A stretch of DNA of 64,000 nucleotides from Sphingomonas hankookensis (GTDB lineage Bacteria > Pseudomonadota > Alphaproteobacteria > Sphingomonadales > Sphingomonadaceae), in NCBI RefSeq assembly GCF_028551275.1, contig NZ_CP117025.1, positions 2,227,501 through 2,291,500 on the forward strand. Reading direction: 5' to 3'. The notes below the pieces were generated by a model that had not been told where the DNA came from, did not search any database, and saw nothing but the letters and a program-made list of their open reading frames with translations. The position numbers and the translations under genes were made by a program. Positions 9,239 to 19,012 of the stretch are shown here, piece after piece. How positions within the stretch are numbered: position 1 is the first letter of the stretch; the number at the start of each line of letters is the position of its first letter.

Positions 9239-9676
9239 ATGAAAGTCGACTTCTACCACCTGACCCGCAGCCCGCTCGACCGGGTGCTGCCGCGCATCGC
9301 CCAGCGTCTCCACGACGATGGCGAGCGCCTGCTGCTGCTGTCGGACGACGCCGACCAGCGCCGTCACCTCGACATGCTGCTGTGGACCTATGCCCCCGAC
9401 AGCTTCCTGCCGCATGCCGAGGCCGGCTCAGGCGACGACGCTTGCCAAGCCGTGCTGATCGCCCCCGAACCGACCGACGCCAACGCCGCACGCAACGTCG
9501 CGATCGTCGACGGTCGCTGGCGCGACGAAGCGCTCACCTTCGACCGCGCGTTCCACTTCTTCGGCGAGGATCACATCGCCGCCGCCCGCACCGCATGGAA
9601 GGGGCTGGCCGACCGCGAGGACGTCGAGCGCCGCTACTGGCGGCAGGGTGACGGCGGCTGGGAGCAGGCGGCGTAA
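9239..9676 (+). CDS. holC: DNA polymerase III chi subunit
   Basis: Chi links the clamp-loader complex to single-strand binding protein during replication. The 145-aa protein has the HolC-family pattern: opening MKVDFYHLTRSPLDRVLP, a middle DDADQRRHLDMLLWTYAPDSFLPH and VLIAPEP, and a C-terminal FDRAFHFFGEDHIAAARTAW. Location directly after pepA is the common alphaproteobacterial order, separated here by the 94-nt repeat. No psi subunit gene is seen nearby, as is usual outside gammaproteobacteria. Confidence 0.9.
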   Translation: MKVDFYHLTRSPLDRVLPRIAQRLHDDGERLLLLSDDADQRRHLDMLLWTYAPDSFLPHAEAGSGDDACQAVLIAPEPTDANAARNVAIVDGRWRDEALTFDRAFHFFGEDHIAAARTAWKGLADREDVERRYWRQGDGGWEQAA

Positions 9677-9756
9677 CGCTTGCCTGTCGCGCGCCGCCCG
9701 ACTAGGGGGACCGGCGACAATCCTTCCAACACCATAACGCAGGAGCCGCGACCACC

Positions 9757-10179
9757 ATGGCCGCTACCCGTACCTTTTCGATCATCAAGCCCGACGCGAC
9801 CCGCCGCAACCTGACCGGCGCCGTCACCAAGATGCTGGAGGAAGCCGGCCTGCGCGTCGTCGCCTCGAAGCGCATCCAGATGACCCGCGAACAGGCCGAA
9901 GGCTTCTACGGCGTGCACCGCGAGCGTCCGTTCTTCAACGACCTGGTGTCGTTCATGATCTCCGGCCCGGTCGTCGTGCAGGTACTGGAAGGCGAGAACG
10001 CCGTGCAGAAGAACCGCGACGTCATGGGCGCGACCAATCCGGCGAACGCCGAGCCGGGCACGATCCGCAAGGAACTGGCCGAATCGATCGAAGCCAACTC
10101 GGTCCATGGTTCGGATTCGGAAGAGAATGCGAAGATCGAGATCGACTTCTTCTTCAAGCCGGAAGAGATCGTCGGCTGA
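9757..10179 (+). CDS. ndk: Nucleoside diphosphate kinase
   Basis: Transfers the terminal phosphate of NTPs to NDPs through a phospho-histidine, balancing nucleotide pools. The 140-aa length is normal. It begins [19 protein letters not shown] and has the [15 protein letters not shown] loop and the active-site region [13 protein letters not shown] with the catalytic His about residue 117. A good AGGAG site precedes the ATG, and a strong intrinsic terminator follows within 25 bases, so this is probably an independent, well-expressed unit. Confidence 0.97.
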   Translation: MAATRTFSIIKPDATRRNLTGAVTKMLEEAGLRVVASKRIQMTREQAEGFYGVHRERPFFNDLVSFMISGPVVVQVLEGENAVQKNRDVMGATNPANAEPGTIRKELAESIEANSVHGSDSEENAKIEIDFFFKPEEIVG

Positions 10180-10201
10180 TTTTGGTCGGTCGATGGAGAC
10201 G

Positions 10202-10236
10202 GGCCCGCTTCCCATTGGGAGGCGGGCCTTTTTCTT
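10202..10236 (+). terminator. Intrinsic terminator of ndk
   Basis: A GC-rich stem, GGCCCGC paired with GCGGGCC with further TCCC/GGGA pairing and an ATT loop, is followed directly by TTTTTCTTT. It starts 23 bases after the ndk stop. Confidence 0.85.
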
Positions 10237-10443
10237 TGTCTGAAGGCTCATACCACCCCACCCGTTCGGTTCGAGCAGCCTCGAGCCTGCCGAGTTTTGG
10301 GGAGAACGCGATTTTCTAATTTTGAAACGCGACCGCACATTTGTCCGATCGCTTAAATATATATGTAATGGTTCTATTTGCATTGATGTTGCGTTTGGTG
10401 CGAGTAAGTTTGCCTTGCGACTCACGTTGCAAAGGAAACAAGT

Positions 10444-10719
10444 ATGACAAGATCTTCGAGAATGCGTCTATTTGTAGCTTGTGCCTTTTCGCTCGCAAGC
10501 ACAATGTCTGTGCCGGCTTTGGCCGAGAGCAGGCAAGCTGTTTGCGCTCGCGCTGCGAAAAACTACTGCGATGCCAACCCCGACGAATACGCATCGTATC
10601 AGGAATGTGTTGGGACCGAGTACGAGGATTGTCTCGAAGGAATTCCTGGCCCCCCTTCGAAACCACCGACCGATCCGAACCCACCCTATTGTTGGCAGTA
10701 CAACATTCAATGTCCGTAA
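10444..10719 (+). CDS. Small secreted cysteine-rich protein, unknown function
   Basis: A 91-aa protein with a clear Sec signal peptide (MTRSSRMRLFVACAFSLAS, cleavage probably after VPALA). The mature part of about 63 residues has six cysteines at 34, 42, 55, 63, 83 and 90. The first four form two C-x7-C pairs, a twin-C-x7-C pattern that could be a disulfide-locked helical hairpin. The C-terminal part is Pro-rich (PGPPSKPPTDPNPP). AAAGGA lies before the ATG. The gene and its ~200-base leader are visibly richer in A/T than the neighbours (for example TTAAATATATATGTAATGG at 10353-10371, a possible -10 region), suggesting acquired DNA or a special expression pattern. No family is recognised. The reading frame is believable because of the signal peptide and even cysteine number, but it is short. 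Confidence 0.6.
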   Translation: MTRSSRMRLFVACAFSLASTMSVPALAESRQAVCARAAKNYCDANPDEYASYQECVGTEYEDCLEGIPGPPSKPPTDPNPPYCWQYNIQCP

Positions 10720-10875
10720 ATCACGGTGTGGGGTGCGGTTTGTACCGCACTCCACGAACAGCTAACTCCGAACGATACAACATGGTCGCGTAGCCGGACT
10801 GATCTACGCCACTTCATCGAATTGAAGTGAGCGCGATCCAGCGCCGCCGCTCGGCCCGCGCATCCTCCGCGCCGC

Positions 10876-11235
10876 TCACCGACCGCCCGCCTCCAGCAAT
10901 GCGCGTGGTGCCGCCAGTTCCCAGCTGCGCGCGATGCGATCCTCGACGAGCGTCCAGTCGACATCGCCGGTCAGCGTTATCGCGACCCAGCCCTTCGCCG
11001 CGAGATAGGCGGGCAGGGAATAGGTGTCGGGTGCCGCCTCGATCAGCATCGCCTGTTCGTCGCTGCTGCCGGTCCGCACGCACAACACGGTGCGTCCGTC
11101 GCCATGATGGTCGTCGCGAAACTGCGCGAATTGCCGGTCGTGGACGAAGAAGGTCGGCTCACCGTGGGTGGTTCGCTCGTCCACCTCCGGCAACACCTTC
11201 ACGGCCTCACGGATACGGTCGAGCATCTCGGTCAT
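10876..11235 (-). CDS. MmcQ/YjbR family protein
   Basis: 119-aa protein of the MmcQ/YjbR (CyaY-like fold) family, which is described as DNA-binding by structure; its cellular role is not established. Family features seen are ERTTHGEPTFFVHDRQFAQF in the first third, the strand SLPAYLAAKGWVAITLTGDVDW, and the C-terminal helix LVEDRIARSWELAAPRALL. Its ATG overlaps the purN stop (ATGA), making it the last gene of a purM-purN-mmcQ transcription unit. Confidence 0.8.
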   Translation of the reverse strand: MTEMLDRIREAVKVLPEVDERTTHGEPTFFVHDRQFAQFRDDHHGDGRTVLCVRTGSSDEQAMLIEAAPDTYSLPAYLAAKGWVAITLTGDVDWTLVEDRIARSWELAAPRALLEAGGR

Positions 11236-11801
11236 CGCGTCACATACTCCGCCAGCGTTTGCGGGTAGAGGCGATGTTCCTCCACCAGCACCCGTGCCGC
11301 CAGACTGTCCGGCGTATCGTCGGGCAGGATCGGAACGCGCGCCTGGGCCAATACGCTCCCGGCATCCAACTCTTCGGTGACGACATGCACCGAACAGCCG
11401 GCTTCCCGGTCACCCGCCGCAATGGCGCGCGCATGGGTGTCGAGGCCCTTGTAGGCGGGCAGCAGCGAAGGGTGGATATTGACGATCCGGTCGCGCCACT
11501 TCGCCACGAAGTCACCCGACAACAGCCGCATATAGCCCGCCAGCGCGATCGTTTCGACGCCCGCCTCGCGCAGCGCGCCGTCGATCGCCGCCTCATACTC
11601 CGCCTTCGCCATGCCCTTGGGCGAAAGGGAAAAGGTCGCGATGCCCTGTTCGGCGGCATGGGTCAGGCCGGCGGCATCGGGCTTGTCCGACGCCACCAGC
11701 ACGACCTCATAGGGACAGTCCGCCGCCTTCGCCGCCGCGACCAACGCCGCCATGTTCGACCCGCGCCCCGAAATCAGGACACCGACACGATGCCTAGCCA
11801 A
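11232..11801 (-). CDS. purN: Phosphoribosylglycinamide formyltransferase
   Basis: Transfers the formyl group from 10-formyl-tetrahydrofolate to GAR, third step of purine synthesis. The 189-aa protein has the phosphate-binding opening [16 protein letters not shown], the catalytic [12 protein letters not shown] (Asn and His) and the catalytic Asp in [12 protein letters not shown]. No ATG is available at the family start. The TTG at 11801 is the only start that fits, and it overlaps the end of purM by eight bases, consistent with reinitiation after purM. Confidence 0.93.
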   Translation of the reverse strand: MARHRVGVLISGRGSNMAALVAAAKAADCPYEVVLVASDKPDAAGLTHAAEQGIATFSLSPKGMAKAEYEAAIDGALREAGVETIALAGYMRLLSGDFVAKWRDRIVNIHPSLLPAYKGLDTHARAIAAGDREAGCSVHVVTEELDAGSVLAQARVPILPDDTPDSLAARVLVEEHRLYPQTLAEYVTR

Positions 11802-12900
11802 GATGCGTCGCGCTCCAGTCCGCGCGCGCGCTCCACGTGCCCGCGCTGCCCTTCACGGTGCAGCCCTTGTCGCCCGCCTCGACCGTACCGATCCGCACGA
11901 CCGTCTCGCCCGCTTGCGTCAGCGCTGCGGCGACCGCCTCGGCATCGTCGGCCGCGACCAGCACCGCCATGCCGATGCCGCAGTTGAAGGTCCGCGCCAT
12001 CTCCTCCGGCTCGATATTGCCCTGCGCCTGCAGGAACGCCATCAACCGCGGCTGTTCCCACGCATCGGCATCGACCTGCGCATGGGCGCCCTCGGGCAGG
12101 ACGCGCGGGATATTCTCCAGCAACCCGCCACCGGTAATATGGGCGAGGCCATGGATGCGCCCCTCGCGGAGCAGCGGCAGCAGCGACTTCACGTAGATCT
12201 TCGTCGGCGCCAACAGCGCGTCGATCAGCAACACGTCCTGATCGAACAGGGCAGGGCGGTCGAGCTTCCACGCCTTGTCCGCCGCCAGCCGCCGCACCAG
12301 CGAAAAGCCGTTCGAATGCACCCCCGACGAAGCGAGGCCCAGGATCACGTCGCCGACCGCCACCTTGTCGCCGGTCAGCAACTGCTCGCGCTCGACTGCC
12401 CCCACGCAGAAGCCGGCGAGGTCGTAATCCTCGCCCTCATACATGCCCGGCATTTCCGCCGTCTCGCCGCCGATCAGCGCGCAGCCCGCCTGGCGGCACC
12501 CTTCGGCGATCGATCCGACGACCCGCTCGGCGGTCTCGGCGACCAGCTTGCCGGTGGCATAATAGTCGAGGAAGAACAGCGGCTCGGCGCCCTGCACGAT
12601 CAGGTCGTTGGCGCACATCGCGACCAGGTCGATGCCCACGCCGTCATGGGCGTTGTGCTCGATCGCGAGCTTCAACTTGGTGCCCACGCCGTCATTGGCG
12701 GCGACCAGCAACGGGTCCTTGAACCCCGCCGCCTTGGGATCGAACACCCCGCCGAACCCGCCCAGTTCGGCATCCGCCCCCGGGCGCCGCGTCGATTTCG
12801 CCAACGGCCCGATGGCACGGACCAGGGCATTGCCCGCCGCGATCGATACGCCTGCCTGTGCGTAGGTATAGCCGCCGCCGCGGTCCGCTTCGTTGCTCAT
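11794..12900 (-). CDS. purM: Phosphoribosylformylglycinamidine cyclo-ligase (AIR synthetase)
   Basis: ATP-dependent ring closure of FGAM to AIR in purine synthesis. The 368-aa protein shows [18 protein letters not shown] at the N-terminus, the ATP-binding segment [56 protein letters not shown] and [16 protein letters not shown]. Family length and motifs are all intact. It starts 59 bases from the divergent DUF2066-like gene and overlaps purN. Confidence 0.96.
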   Translation of the reverse strand: MSNEADRGGGYTYAQAGVSIAAGNALVRAIGPLAKSTRRPGADAELGGFGGVFDPKAAGFKDPLLVAANDGVGTKLKLAIEHNAHDGVGIDLVAMCANDLIVQGAEPLFFLDYYATGKLVAETAERVVGSIAEGCRQAGCALIGGETAEMPGMYEGEDYDLAGFCVGAVEREQLLTGDKVAVGDVILGLASSGVHSNGFSLVRRLAADKAWKLDRPALFDQDVLLIDALLAPTKIYVKSLLPLLREGRIHGLAHITGGGLLENIPRVLPEGAHAQVDADAWEQPRLMAFLQAQGNIEPEEMARTFNCGIGMAVLVAADDAEAVAAALTQAGETVVRIGTVEAGDKGCTVKGSAGTWSARADWSATHLG

Positions 12901-12959
12901 GATTGCCGGTTAGCTACATCGCGCTTGGATTTCCACGCCTGCTTCGTCAAAAGGCGGCC

Positions 12960-14204
12960 ATGACTTTGTATCAGCCCCGCCGCATCCTTGCCGCCGTCGC
13001 CTTGGGCGTCGTCGCCACGGGCGCGGTCGTGGCGCAACAAGGCGGCGTCGCCGCGATCGACAGCTCGGGCAGTTTCGAGGTGAACGGCGTGCGCGTCGAT
13101 GTCGCCGGCCCCTCTGCTGATGCCGCCCGTACCGCCGGCTGGCGCATCGCCCAGCGCAAGGGGTGGCAAATGCTGTCGCAGCGCCTGACCGGGCAAGCCC
13201 GCTCGCTGCCCGACGGCACGCTCGATTCGCTGGTCAGCGGCATCGTCGTCGAAAGCGAACAGATCGGGCCGAAGCGCTACATCGCGCGGTTGGGCGTGCT
13301 GTTCAATCGCGGCCGTGCCGCGTCGATCCTAGGGATAGCCGGGGTTTCCGAACGCAGTCCCGCCATGCTCGTCCTGCCGCTCATCTGGGACGGTGGGACG
13401 GGCACGGTGTTCGAACGCGCAACCCCGTGGCAGGCGGCATGGGCGCGCTTCCGCACCGGCGGCAGCGTCATGGACTATGTCCGCCCCAGCGGCACCGGCG
13501 CCGACGGCCTGTTGCTGAACGCCGGACAGGTGACCCGGCGCGGGCGCGGCTGGTGGCGCACCGTCCTCAACCAATATGGCGCGTCCGACGTGCTGATCCC
13601 GCAGGTCCACCTGTACCGCCAATGGCCCGGCGGCCCGGTGATCGGCACCTTCACCGCCGGCTACGGCCCCGACAACCGCCTGCTCGGCAGCTTCTCGTTG
13701 CGGGTGGAGCAGGGCGACGCCGTCCCCGCGCTTCTCGACGAAGGCGTCCGCCGGATCGACGCAATGTATCAACAGGCGTTGCAGTCCGGCACGCTGCGCC
13801 CCGACGTCGTCCTCGCCGCGCCGCCGCCCGGCACGCCGGTCGCCCCGGTCGAGGAGGAAATCACCGACCTGACCCTGACCGATCCCACCGCCACGCCGAC
13901 GCCCGCGCCTGCCGCCGAGGCGGTCACGCTGTCGATCCAGGCCGACACCCCCAATGTCGCTGCCGTCGAATCGACCGAAGCGGCGCTGCGTGCCGTTCCC
14001 GGCGTCCGTTCGGCCGCGACCTCCAGCCTTGCGCTGGGCGGCGTATCGGTGCTGCGCGTCACCTTCGACGGCGATGCCGCGATCCTTGCCGCCGCGCTGG
14101 AGGCCCGCGGCTGGCAAGTCCAGCAGGGTGAGGGCGCGCTTCGCATCCGCCGCCGTGCCGCCGCCGCCACGCCCCCGCCGCCCGCGAGTACGCCGCAGGG
14201 ATGA
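12960..14204 (+). CDS. Exported DUF2066-like protein
   Basis: 414-aa protein with an N-terminal signal/anchor ([20 protein letters not shown]), then a domain resembling DUF2066 ([31 protein letters not shown]; a long beta-rich middle). It has a Pro/Thr/Ala linker around residues 285-320 and a C-terminal ~75-residue ferredoxin-like half ([20 protein letters not shown] to [19 protein letters not shown]). The function of the family is unknown. ATG 12960 is chosen so that the signal peptide is N-terminal. Its stop overlaps the hdaA start (ATGA), which is a recurrent sphingomonad arrangement as far as I recall; whether it has a functional link to replication control is unknown. Confidence 0.75.
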   Translation: MTLYQPRRILAAVALGVVATGAVVAQQGGVAAIDSSGSFEVNGVRVDVAGPSADAARTAGWRIAQRKGWQMLSQRLTGQARSLPDGTLDSLVSGIVVESEQIGPKRYIARLGVLFNRGRAASILGIAGVSERSPAMLVLPLIWDGGTGTVFERATPWQAAWARFRTGGSVMDYVRPSGTGADGLLLNAGQVTRRGRGWWRTVLNQYGASDVLIPQVHLYRQWPGGPVIGTFTAGYGPDNRLLGSFSLRVEQGDAVPALLDEGVRRIDAMYQQALQSGTLRPDVVLAAPPPGTPVAPVEEEITDLTLTDPTATPTPAPAAEAVTLSIQADTPNVAAVESTEAALRAVPGVRSAATSSLALGGVSVLRVTFDGDAAILAAALEARGWQVQQGEGALRIRRRAAAATPPPPASTPQG

Positions 14205-14839
14205 CCCAGTCGCGTACCGGATCGGCCCAGCTTTCCTTCTCGCTCGAACTGCCCGCCGGCGCCCGGCAGGACCTGTTCCTCGTCGGGCCGTCGAACGAAG
14301 CCGCCGTCCATCATCTCGACCATTGGGAGACGTGGCCAGTCAAGGCCGCGCTGCTGGTCGGCCCGCGCAAATCGGGCCGGACGCTGCTCGCCCGCTCGTT
14401 CGTCGCGCGCAGCGGCGGCACGATCGCCGACGATGCGGAGCGGTGGAACGAGACCGAACTGTTCCACGCCTGGAACCGCGCGCAGAGCGAAGGTCAGCCG
14501 CTGCTGATCGTCGCCGATGCCCCGCCGCCCATTTGGCGGATCGGCCTGCCCGACCTGCGTTCGCGCATGGGGGCGACGCCGGTGCTGCGGCTGGAAGCGC
14601 CCGACGAACTGCTGATCGAAACACTGCTGCAATATCTGTTCGACAGGAAGGAGCTCGTCGCCGCGCCGGATGTCGTGCGCTGGCTTGCCCGCCGGGTCGA
14701 ACGGAGCCACCTTGCGGTGCTTCGGATCGTCGAGGCTTTGGAGGAAGATGCGATGTTGCGCTCGACGCGCCGTTTGACGATCCCGACCGCGCGCGCCGCG
14801 CTGTCCGACAGCCCGCTGCTCTTGGACCGCCTGCTGTGA
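14201..14839 (+). CDS. hdaA: DnaA-related regulator HdaA (RIDA), degenerate P-loop
   Basis: HdaA with the sliding clamp stimulates ATP hydrolysis by DnaA and so prevents over-initiation of replication. The 212-aa protein has a clamp-binding motif near the N-terminus (QLSFSL, residues 10-15), then an AAA+-like fold related to DnaA, ending in a sensor-type helix ([18 protein letters not shown]). The nucleotide-binding motifs are unusual: the Walker A position reads GPRKSGRT with Arg where Lys is expected, and the Walker B position LLIVADAPP lacks the acidic pair. It overlaps the preceding gene (ATGA) and ppk1 (GTGA). Confidence 0.82.
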   Translation: MTQSRTGSAQLSFSLELPAGARQDLFLVGPSNEAAVHHLDHWETWPVKAALLVGPRKSGRTLLARSFVARSGGTIADDAERWNETELFHAWNRAQSEGQPLLIVADAPPPIWRIGLPDLRSRMGATPVLRLEAPDELLIETLLQYLFDRKELVAAPDVVRWLARRVERSHLAVLRIVEALEEDAMLRSTRRLTIPTARAALSDSPLLLDRLL

Positions 14840-17010
14840 ACGATCCGGTCCCCTCCGCCCGCACCACGGTCGCCGCCGCGCCGGAAGCGCGCTACTTCAA
14901 CCGCGAACTGTCGTGGCTGGCGTTCAACCGCCGCGTGCTGGACGAAGCGTGCAACCCCGACCATCCGCTGCTCGAAAGGCTCCGCTTCCTGTCGATTTCG
15001 GCCACCAACATCGACGAATTCTTCATGGTCCGCGTGGCCGGCCTGAAGGGGCAGCAGAACCAGGGCGTCGGCCATGAATCGGTCGATGGCCTCACCCCTT
15101 CGCAACAGCTGGCCGCGATCACCGTCGACGCCGCCGGGCTGGTCGACAGCCAGCAGCGCATCTGGCGCGACATCGCCGCCGCGCTGGCCGAAGCCAACAT
15201 CTTCGTGCTCGGCGCCGACGAGATCCGCGGCGATACCGAAGTCTGGCTGGAACGCCATTTCCGCGACCAGATCTTTCCGGTCCTGACCCCGCAGGCGCTG
15301 GATCCGGCGCATCCGTTCCCCTTCATCCCGAACCTCGGCTCGGCGATGCTGTTCGACCTCATCCGCCGCTCGGACGATGTCGAGGTGCGCGAAGTCGTCC
15401 TGCTCCCGCCCGCCATGCCGCGCTTCGTCCGCCTGCCGGGCAAGGCCGCGCGCTATGTCGCGATCGAAACGATCCTGCGCCATTTCTCCGACCTGTTCTT
15501 TCCGGGCTACACCGTGCGCGCGTCGGCCGCCTTCCGCGTGATCCGCGACAGCGATATCGAGCTGGAGGAAGAGGCCGAAGACCTCGTCCTCTATTTCCGC
15601 ACCGCCATCAAACGCCGCCGTCGCGGACGGATCATCCGCCTTGAAATCGAATCGGGCATCTCCGACGAACTGGTCCAGCTGCTGCGCGACGAAATGGGCG
15701 GCAGCGATGCGCTGATCACCGAAACCGGCGGGTTTCTCGGCATCGGCGACCTGTCGATGCTGGTCGCGGAGGATCGCCCCGACCTGAAATTCCCGCCCTT
15801 CTCCCCGCGCTTCCCCGAACGCATCCGCGAATATGGCGGCGACTGTTTCGCGGCGATCCGGGCGAAGGACATCGTCGTCCACCACCCGTACGAAACCTTC
15901 GACGTGGTGCTGGCCTTCCTCAAACAGGCCGCCGCCGACCCCGATGTCGTGGCGATCAAGCAGACGCTCTACCGCGCCGGCAAGCAGTCCGCCGTCGTCG
16001 CCGCGCTGGTCGCCGCTGCCGAAGCGGGCAAGTCGGTCACCGCCGTCGTCGAATTGAAGGCCCGCTTCGACGAGGAGCAGAATCTCAACCTCGCCTCGGT
16101 CCTCGAACGCGCCGGGGTGCAGGTCGTCTACGGCTTTATCGAGTGGAAGACCCATGCGAAGATCTCGATGGTCGTCCGCCGCGAGGAGCAGGGCTATCGC
16201 ACCTATTGCCACTTCGGCACCGGCAATTATCATCCCGTAACCGCGCGTATCTATACCGACCTCAGCTTCTTCACCGCCGATCCGGTGATCGGACGCGACG
16301 CCGCGCAGGTGTTCAACTACATCACCGGCTATGTCGAACCGCAGGCGTTGCAACAGCTCGCCATTTCGCCGCGCGATCTGCGCAACCGGCTGGAGGCGTT
16401 GATCGAGGGCGAGATCCAGACCGCGCGGTCGGGCGGCGAAGGATCGATCTGGTTGAAGATGAACTCGCTGGTCGACCCGGCGCTGATCGACAAGCTGTAT
16501 GAGGCGTCGGCGGCGGGCGTCCAGATCGACCTGATCGTGCGCGGCATCTGCTGCCTGCGGCCGGGCGTGCCGGGCATGTCCGACAACATTCGCGTCAAAT
16601 CGGTCGTCGGCCGCTTCCTCGAACACAGCCGCATCTATTGCTTCGGCAACGGACAGGCGCTGCCCAATGACGATGCTTTGGTCTATGTGTCCTCGGCCGA
16701 CTGGATGCCGCGCAATTTCGACCGCCGCGTCGAATATCTGCTGCCGATCAACAACCCGACCGTCCACGACCAGGTGCTCGATCAGGTGATGGTCGCCAAC
16801 CTGCTCGACACCGAACAGACATGGGAACTCGGACCGGACGGCAGCTATCGCCGCGTCGCCAAGGGTGAGCGTCCGTTCAACCTCCACCGCTATTTCATGA
16901 CCAACCCGTCGCTATCGGGACGCGGTGCCGCGATCGAAAGCGGGTCGGCGACGGTGCCGCAGAAATTGTCGCTCCGCGCGTGGCGGGCCGCACGGGACGG
17001 CGCGGTTTGA
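14836..17010 (+). CDS. ppk1: Polyphosphate kinase 1
   Basis: Reversibly polymerises the gamma phosphate of ATP into inorganic polyphosphate. The 724-aa protein opens [19 protein letters not shown] and carries [19 protein letters not shown]. The phosphorylated histidine is His459 in [10 protein letters not shown] and the second catalytic histidine is His597 in [12 protein letters not shown]. The reading frame is open far upstream, but GTG 14836 gives the normal length and overlaps the hdaA stop as GTGA. Directly followed by the antagonistic phosphatase gene ppx. Confidence 0.95.
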   Translation: MNDPVPSARTTVAAAPEARYFNRELSWLAFNRRVLDEACNPDHPLLERLRFLSISATNIDEFFMVRVAGLKGQQNQGVGHESVDGLTPSQQLAAITVDAAGLVDSQQRIWRDIAAALAEANIFVLGADEIRGDTEVWLERHFRDQIFPVLTPQALDPAHPFPFIPNLGSAMLFDLIRRSDDVEVREVVLLPPAMPRFVRLPGKAARYVAIETILRHFSDLFFPGYTVRASAAFRVIRDSDIELEEEAEDLVLYFRTAIKRRRRGRIIRLEIESGISDELVQLLRDEMGGSDALITETGGFLGIGDLSMLVAEDRPDLKFPPFSPRFPERIREYGGDCFAAIRAKDIVVHHPYETFDVVLAFLKQAAADPDVVAIKQTLYRAGKQSAVVAALVAAAEAGKSVTAVVELKARFDEEQNLNLASVLERAGVQVVYGFIEWKTHAKISMVVRREEQGYRTYCHFGTGNYHPVTARIYTDLSFFTADPVIGRDAAQVFNYITGYVEPQALQQLAISPRDLRNRLEALIEGEIQTARSGGEGSIWLKMNSLVDPALIDKLYEASAAGVQIDLIVRGICCLRPGVPGMSDNIRVKSVVGRFLEHSRIYCFGNGQALPNDDALVYVSSADWMPRNFDRRVEYLLPINNPTVHDQVLDQVMVANLLDTEQTWELGPDGSYRRVAKGERPFNLHRYFMTNPSLSGRGAAIESGSATVPQKLSLRAWRAARDGAV

Positions 17011-18503
17011 TCCGCCTGCCCTGGGCCAGCCGCCCGGTCAGCGCGGCGCATAGTGCGATCATCGACATCGGGTCGAACTCGATCCGGCTCGTCGTCTATG
17101 GCGGGCCGGAGCGCATTCCGGCCACGCTGTTCAACGAAAAGGTGCTGGCGGGCCTCGGGCGTTCGCTGGCGGAAACCGGGCGGATCGATCCGGAGGCGAT
17201 GGCGCTCGCCGCCACCGCGCTGCGCCGCTTTGCATGGCTGACCCGCGAAATGGAGGCGGAGGTGGTACGCACCGTCGCGACCGCCGCCGTCCGCGATGCC
17301 GCCAACGGACACGAACTGGTGGCGCTCGCCGAATCGCTCGGCCTGACGGTGGAAACGCTGTCGGGCGAGGAGGAGGCACAGGCTGCCGGCAACGGCGTGC
17401 TATCCGCCATTCCCGACGCCGACGGGATCGTCGGCGATCTGGGCGGGGGCAGCCTCGAACTGGTGCGGGTGAAAAACGGCAAGATCGGCGACCGCGTGTC
17501 GTTTCCGCTGGGCGTGCTGCGCATCGGCGCGATCCGCGACCGCCGCGCGGGCGAACTCGACCGCGTGGTGCAGCGGCTGGTGACCGAAGCCGGCTGGGCC
17601 GGGCGGGGGAAGGGGCTGCCCTTCTATCTCGTCGGCGGGTCGTGGCGGGCGCTCGCCCGGTTCGACATGCACCTGACCCACTATCCGCTGCCGATCGCGC
17701 ACGGCTACACCATGTCGCTCGCCCGCATCGCCGAACTCGAACGGATCATCGCGCAGACGCCCCGCGCCGAGCTGAAGGCGGTGCCGAACCTGTCGGGCGG
17801 ACGCCTGCCGACGCTCGACAATGCGACCGCCGTGTTGGCTGCGATGGCCCGGCATCTCGGTAGCGCGACGACGATGATTTCCGCCTATGGCCTGCGCGAA
17901 GGGCTGCTCTATGCCGCGCTCCCGTCGTCGGTCCGCAAGCAGGACCCGCTGATCGTCGCCGCGCATGACGAAGGCGCGCGACAGGGCCGCTTCGTCGAAC
18001 ATGGCGACCTACTCCACAAATGGATCGCGCCACTCTTTCCCGACGACGCCCCCGCCGCGGTGCGCCTGCGCCACGCCGCCTGTCTGCTGGCCGATGTGGG
18101 CTGGCACGCGAACCCCGAATTCCGCGCCGAACGCGGCATGGAGATTGCGCTGCACGGCAACTGGGTCGCGATCGACGCCGCCGGTCGTGCGATCGTCGCG
18201 CAGGCGCTGCACAGCTGTCTGGGCGGCGGCAGCACCGACGGCCCGCCCGAACCGCTCGGTCGCCTGGCGCCGATCGCCGCGCTGGAGGCGGCGCACCGCT
18301 GGGGCCTTGCCATGCGTCTGGGCCAGCGTCTCAGCGGCGGTGTCGCCACCCCGCTCCAGCGCACCGACGTCCGCCGCAAGCGCGGGCAGCTGGAACTGAT
18401 CGTCCCCACCGCCGACACCGCGCTCTACGGCGAAGCGGTGCAGAAGCGCCACCGCGCGCTGGCGAGCGCCATGGGCATGGACGCGGCGCTGGTCACCCGC
18501 TGA
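17007..18503 (+). CDS. ppx: Exopolyphosphatase, Ppx/GppA family
   Basis: Processively removes terminal phosphate from polyphosphate (and possibly pppGpp, as the family includes GppA). It is an ASKHA-fold protein of about 498 aa with the phosphate-1 loop [17 protein letters not shown], the phosphate-2 segment [16 protein letters not shown] and [13 protein letters not shown]. The C-terminal half is a helical HD-like domain ([13 protein letters not shown]). Two starts fit: TTG 17007, overlapping the ppk1 stop as TTGA like other junctions here, or GTG 16980. Coupling with ppk1 would couple synthesis and breakdown of polyphosphate. Confidence 0.92.
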   Translation: MIRLPWASRPVSAAHSAIIDIGSNSIRLVVYGGPERIPATLFNEKVLAGLGRSLAETGRIDPEAMALAATALRRFAWLTREMEAEVVRTVATAAVRDAANGHELVALAESLGLTVETLSGEEEAQAAGNGVLSAIPDADGIVGDLGGGSLELVRVKNGKIGDRVSFPLGVLRIGAIRDRRAGELDRVVQRLVTEAGWAGRGKGLPFYLVGGSWRALARFDMHLTHYPLPIAHGYTMSLARIAELERIIAQTPRAELKAVPNLSGGRLPTLDNATAVLAAMARHLGSATTMISAYGLREGLLYAALPSSVRKQDPLIVAAHDEGARQGRFVEHGDLLHKWIAPLFPDDAPAAVRLRHAACLLADVGWHANPEFRAERGMEIALHGNWVAIDAAGRAIVAQALHSCLGGGSTDGPPEPLGRLAPIAALEAAHRWGLAMRLGQRLSGGVATPLQRTDVRRKRGQLELIVPTADTALYGEAVQKRHRALASAMGMDAALVTR

Positions 18504-18706
18504 GGCGTCGCTTTCCTACAGCGCATTGTTCTGCGAGGCTGGCGACGCTCTTTCACATCGTCGCAGCCCTACCGAGCATCGCGGACGCTCGCCCCGTCGC
18601 AAACCGTCAACTTCGGCGCAAAAGGTTACGCTTAAGTTGCTAGAATAACATGATAATCCTGTCGCGAAAGTTTCGACGTCCTGTCAACTTCGCAAACTTC
18701 CACGCC

Positions 18707-19012
18707 TCAGCCGCAGCGGAATCCAGCCACCATATTCTTCTCATCGATGGCGATGTTCAGCCGATCGGGCCGGAAATCCATCGTCACCGCCATCCCCGGC
18801 CGGATCGCCCGCACGGTCCTCGCCTTCGCCCGCGCCCTGGCATCCGCTTCCAGTGCCGGGGTGAAGGACTTGCTGACCAACGCGGCAAGCGCCGTAGTCT
18901 CGCATGCCCCGCCGGGAAGCTCCGGCGCGGCCGGCGCGGGATCGCCCGCCGTCTGCTGCGTCGTCGTACAGGCGCCCAGCGCCATGGCTACGATCAGGAT
19001 GGTCGGCTTCAT
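18707..19012 (-). CDS. I78-family peptidase-inhibitor-like lipoprotein
   Basis: 101-aa protein with a lipoprotein signal: a short hydrophobic stretch ending in the lipobox LGAC (Cys14). The mature part fits the small I78 inhibitor family, with a conserved second cysteine (GGACETTAL), RTVRAIRPGMAVTMDFRPDR and the closing LNIAIDEKNMVAGFRCG. Family members inhibit serine peptidases in the periplasm; here activity is inferred only. Its ATG overlaps the rnd stop (ATGA), so it is expressed with rnd. It is convergent with ppx; the 203 bases in between show no clear element. Confidence 0.8.
   Translation of the reverse strand: MKPTILIVAMALGACTTTQQTAGDPAPAAPELPGGACETTALAALVSKSFTPALEADARARAKARTVRAIRPGMAVTMDFRPDRLNIAIDEKNMVAGFRCG

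Noticed and set aside
10316..10684. 122-aa frame on the minus strand opposite the cysteine-rich gene.
   Set aside because: No signal, no ribosome site and very basic composition; the plus-strand frame has a signal peptide and ordered cysteines.
13954..14835. Upstream extension of the ppk1 frame by almost 300 codons.
   Set aside because: It overlaps the DUF2066-like and hdaA genes in another frame, shows no family likeness, and GTG 14836 gives the normal PPK1 length.
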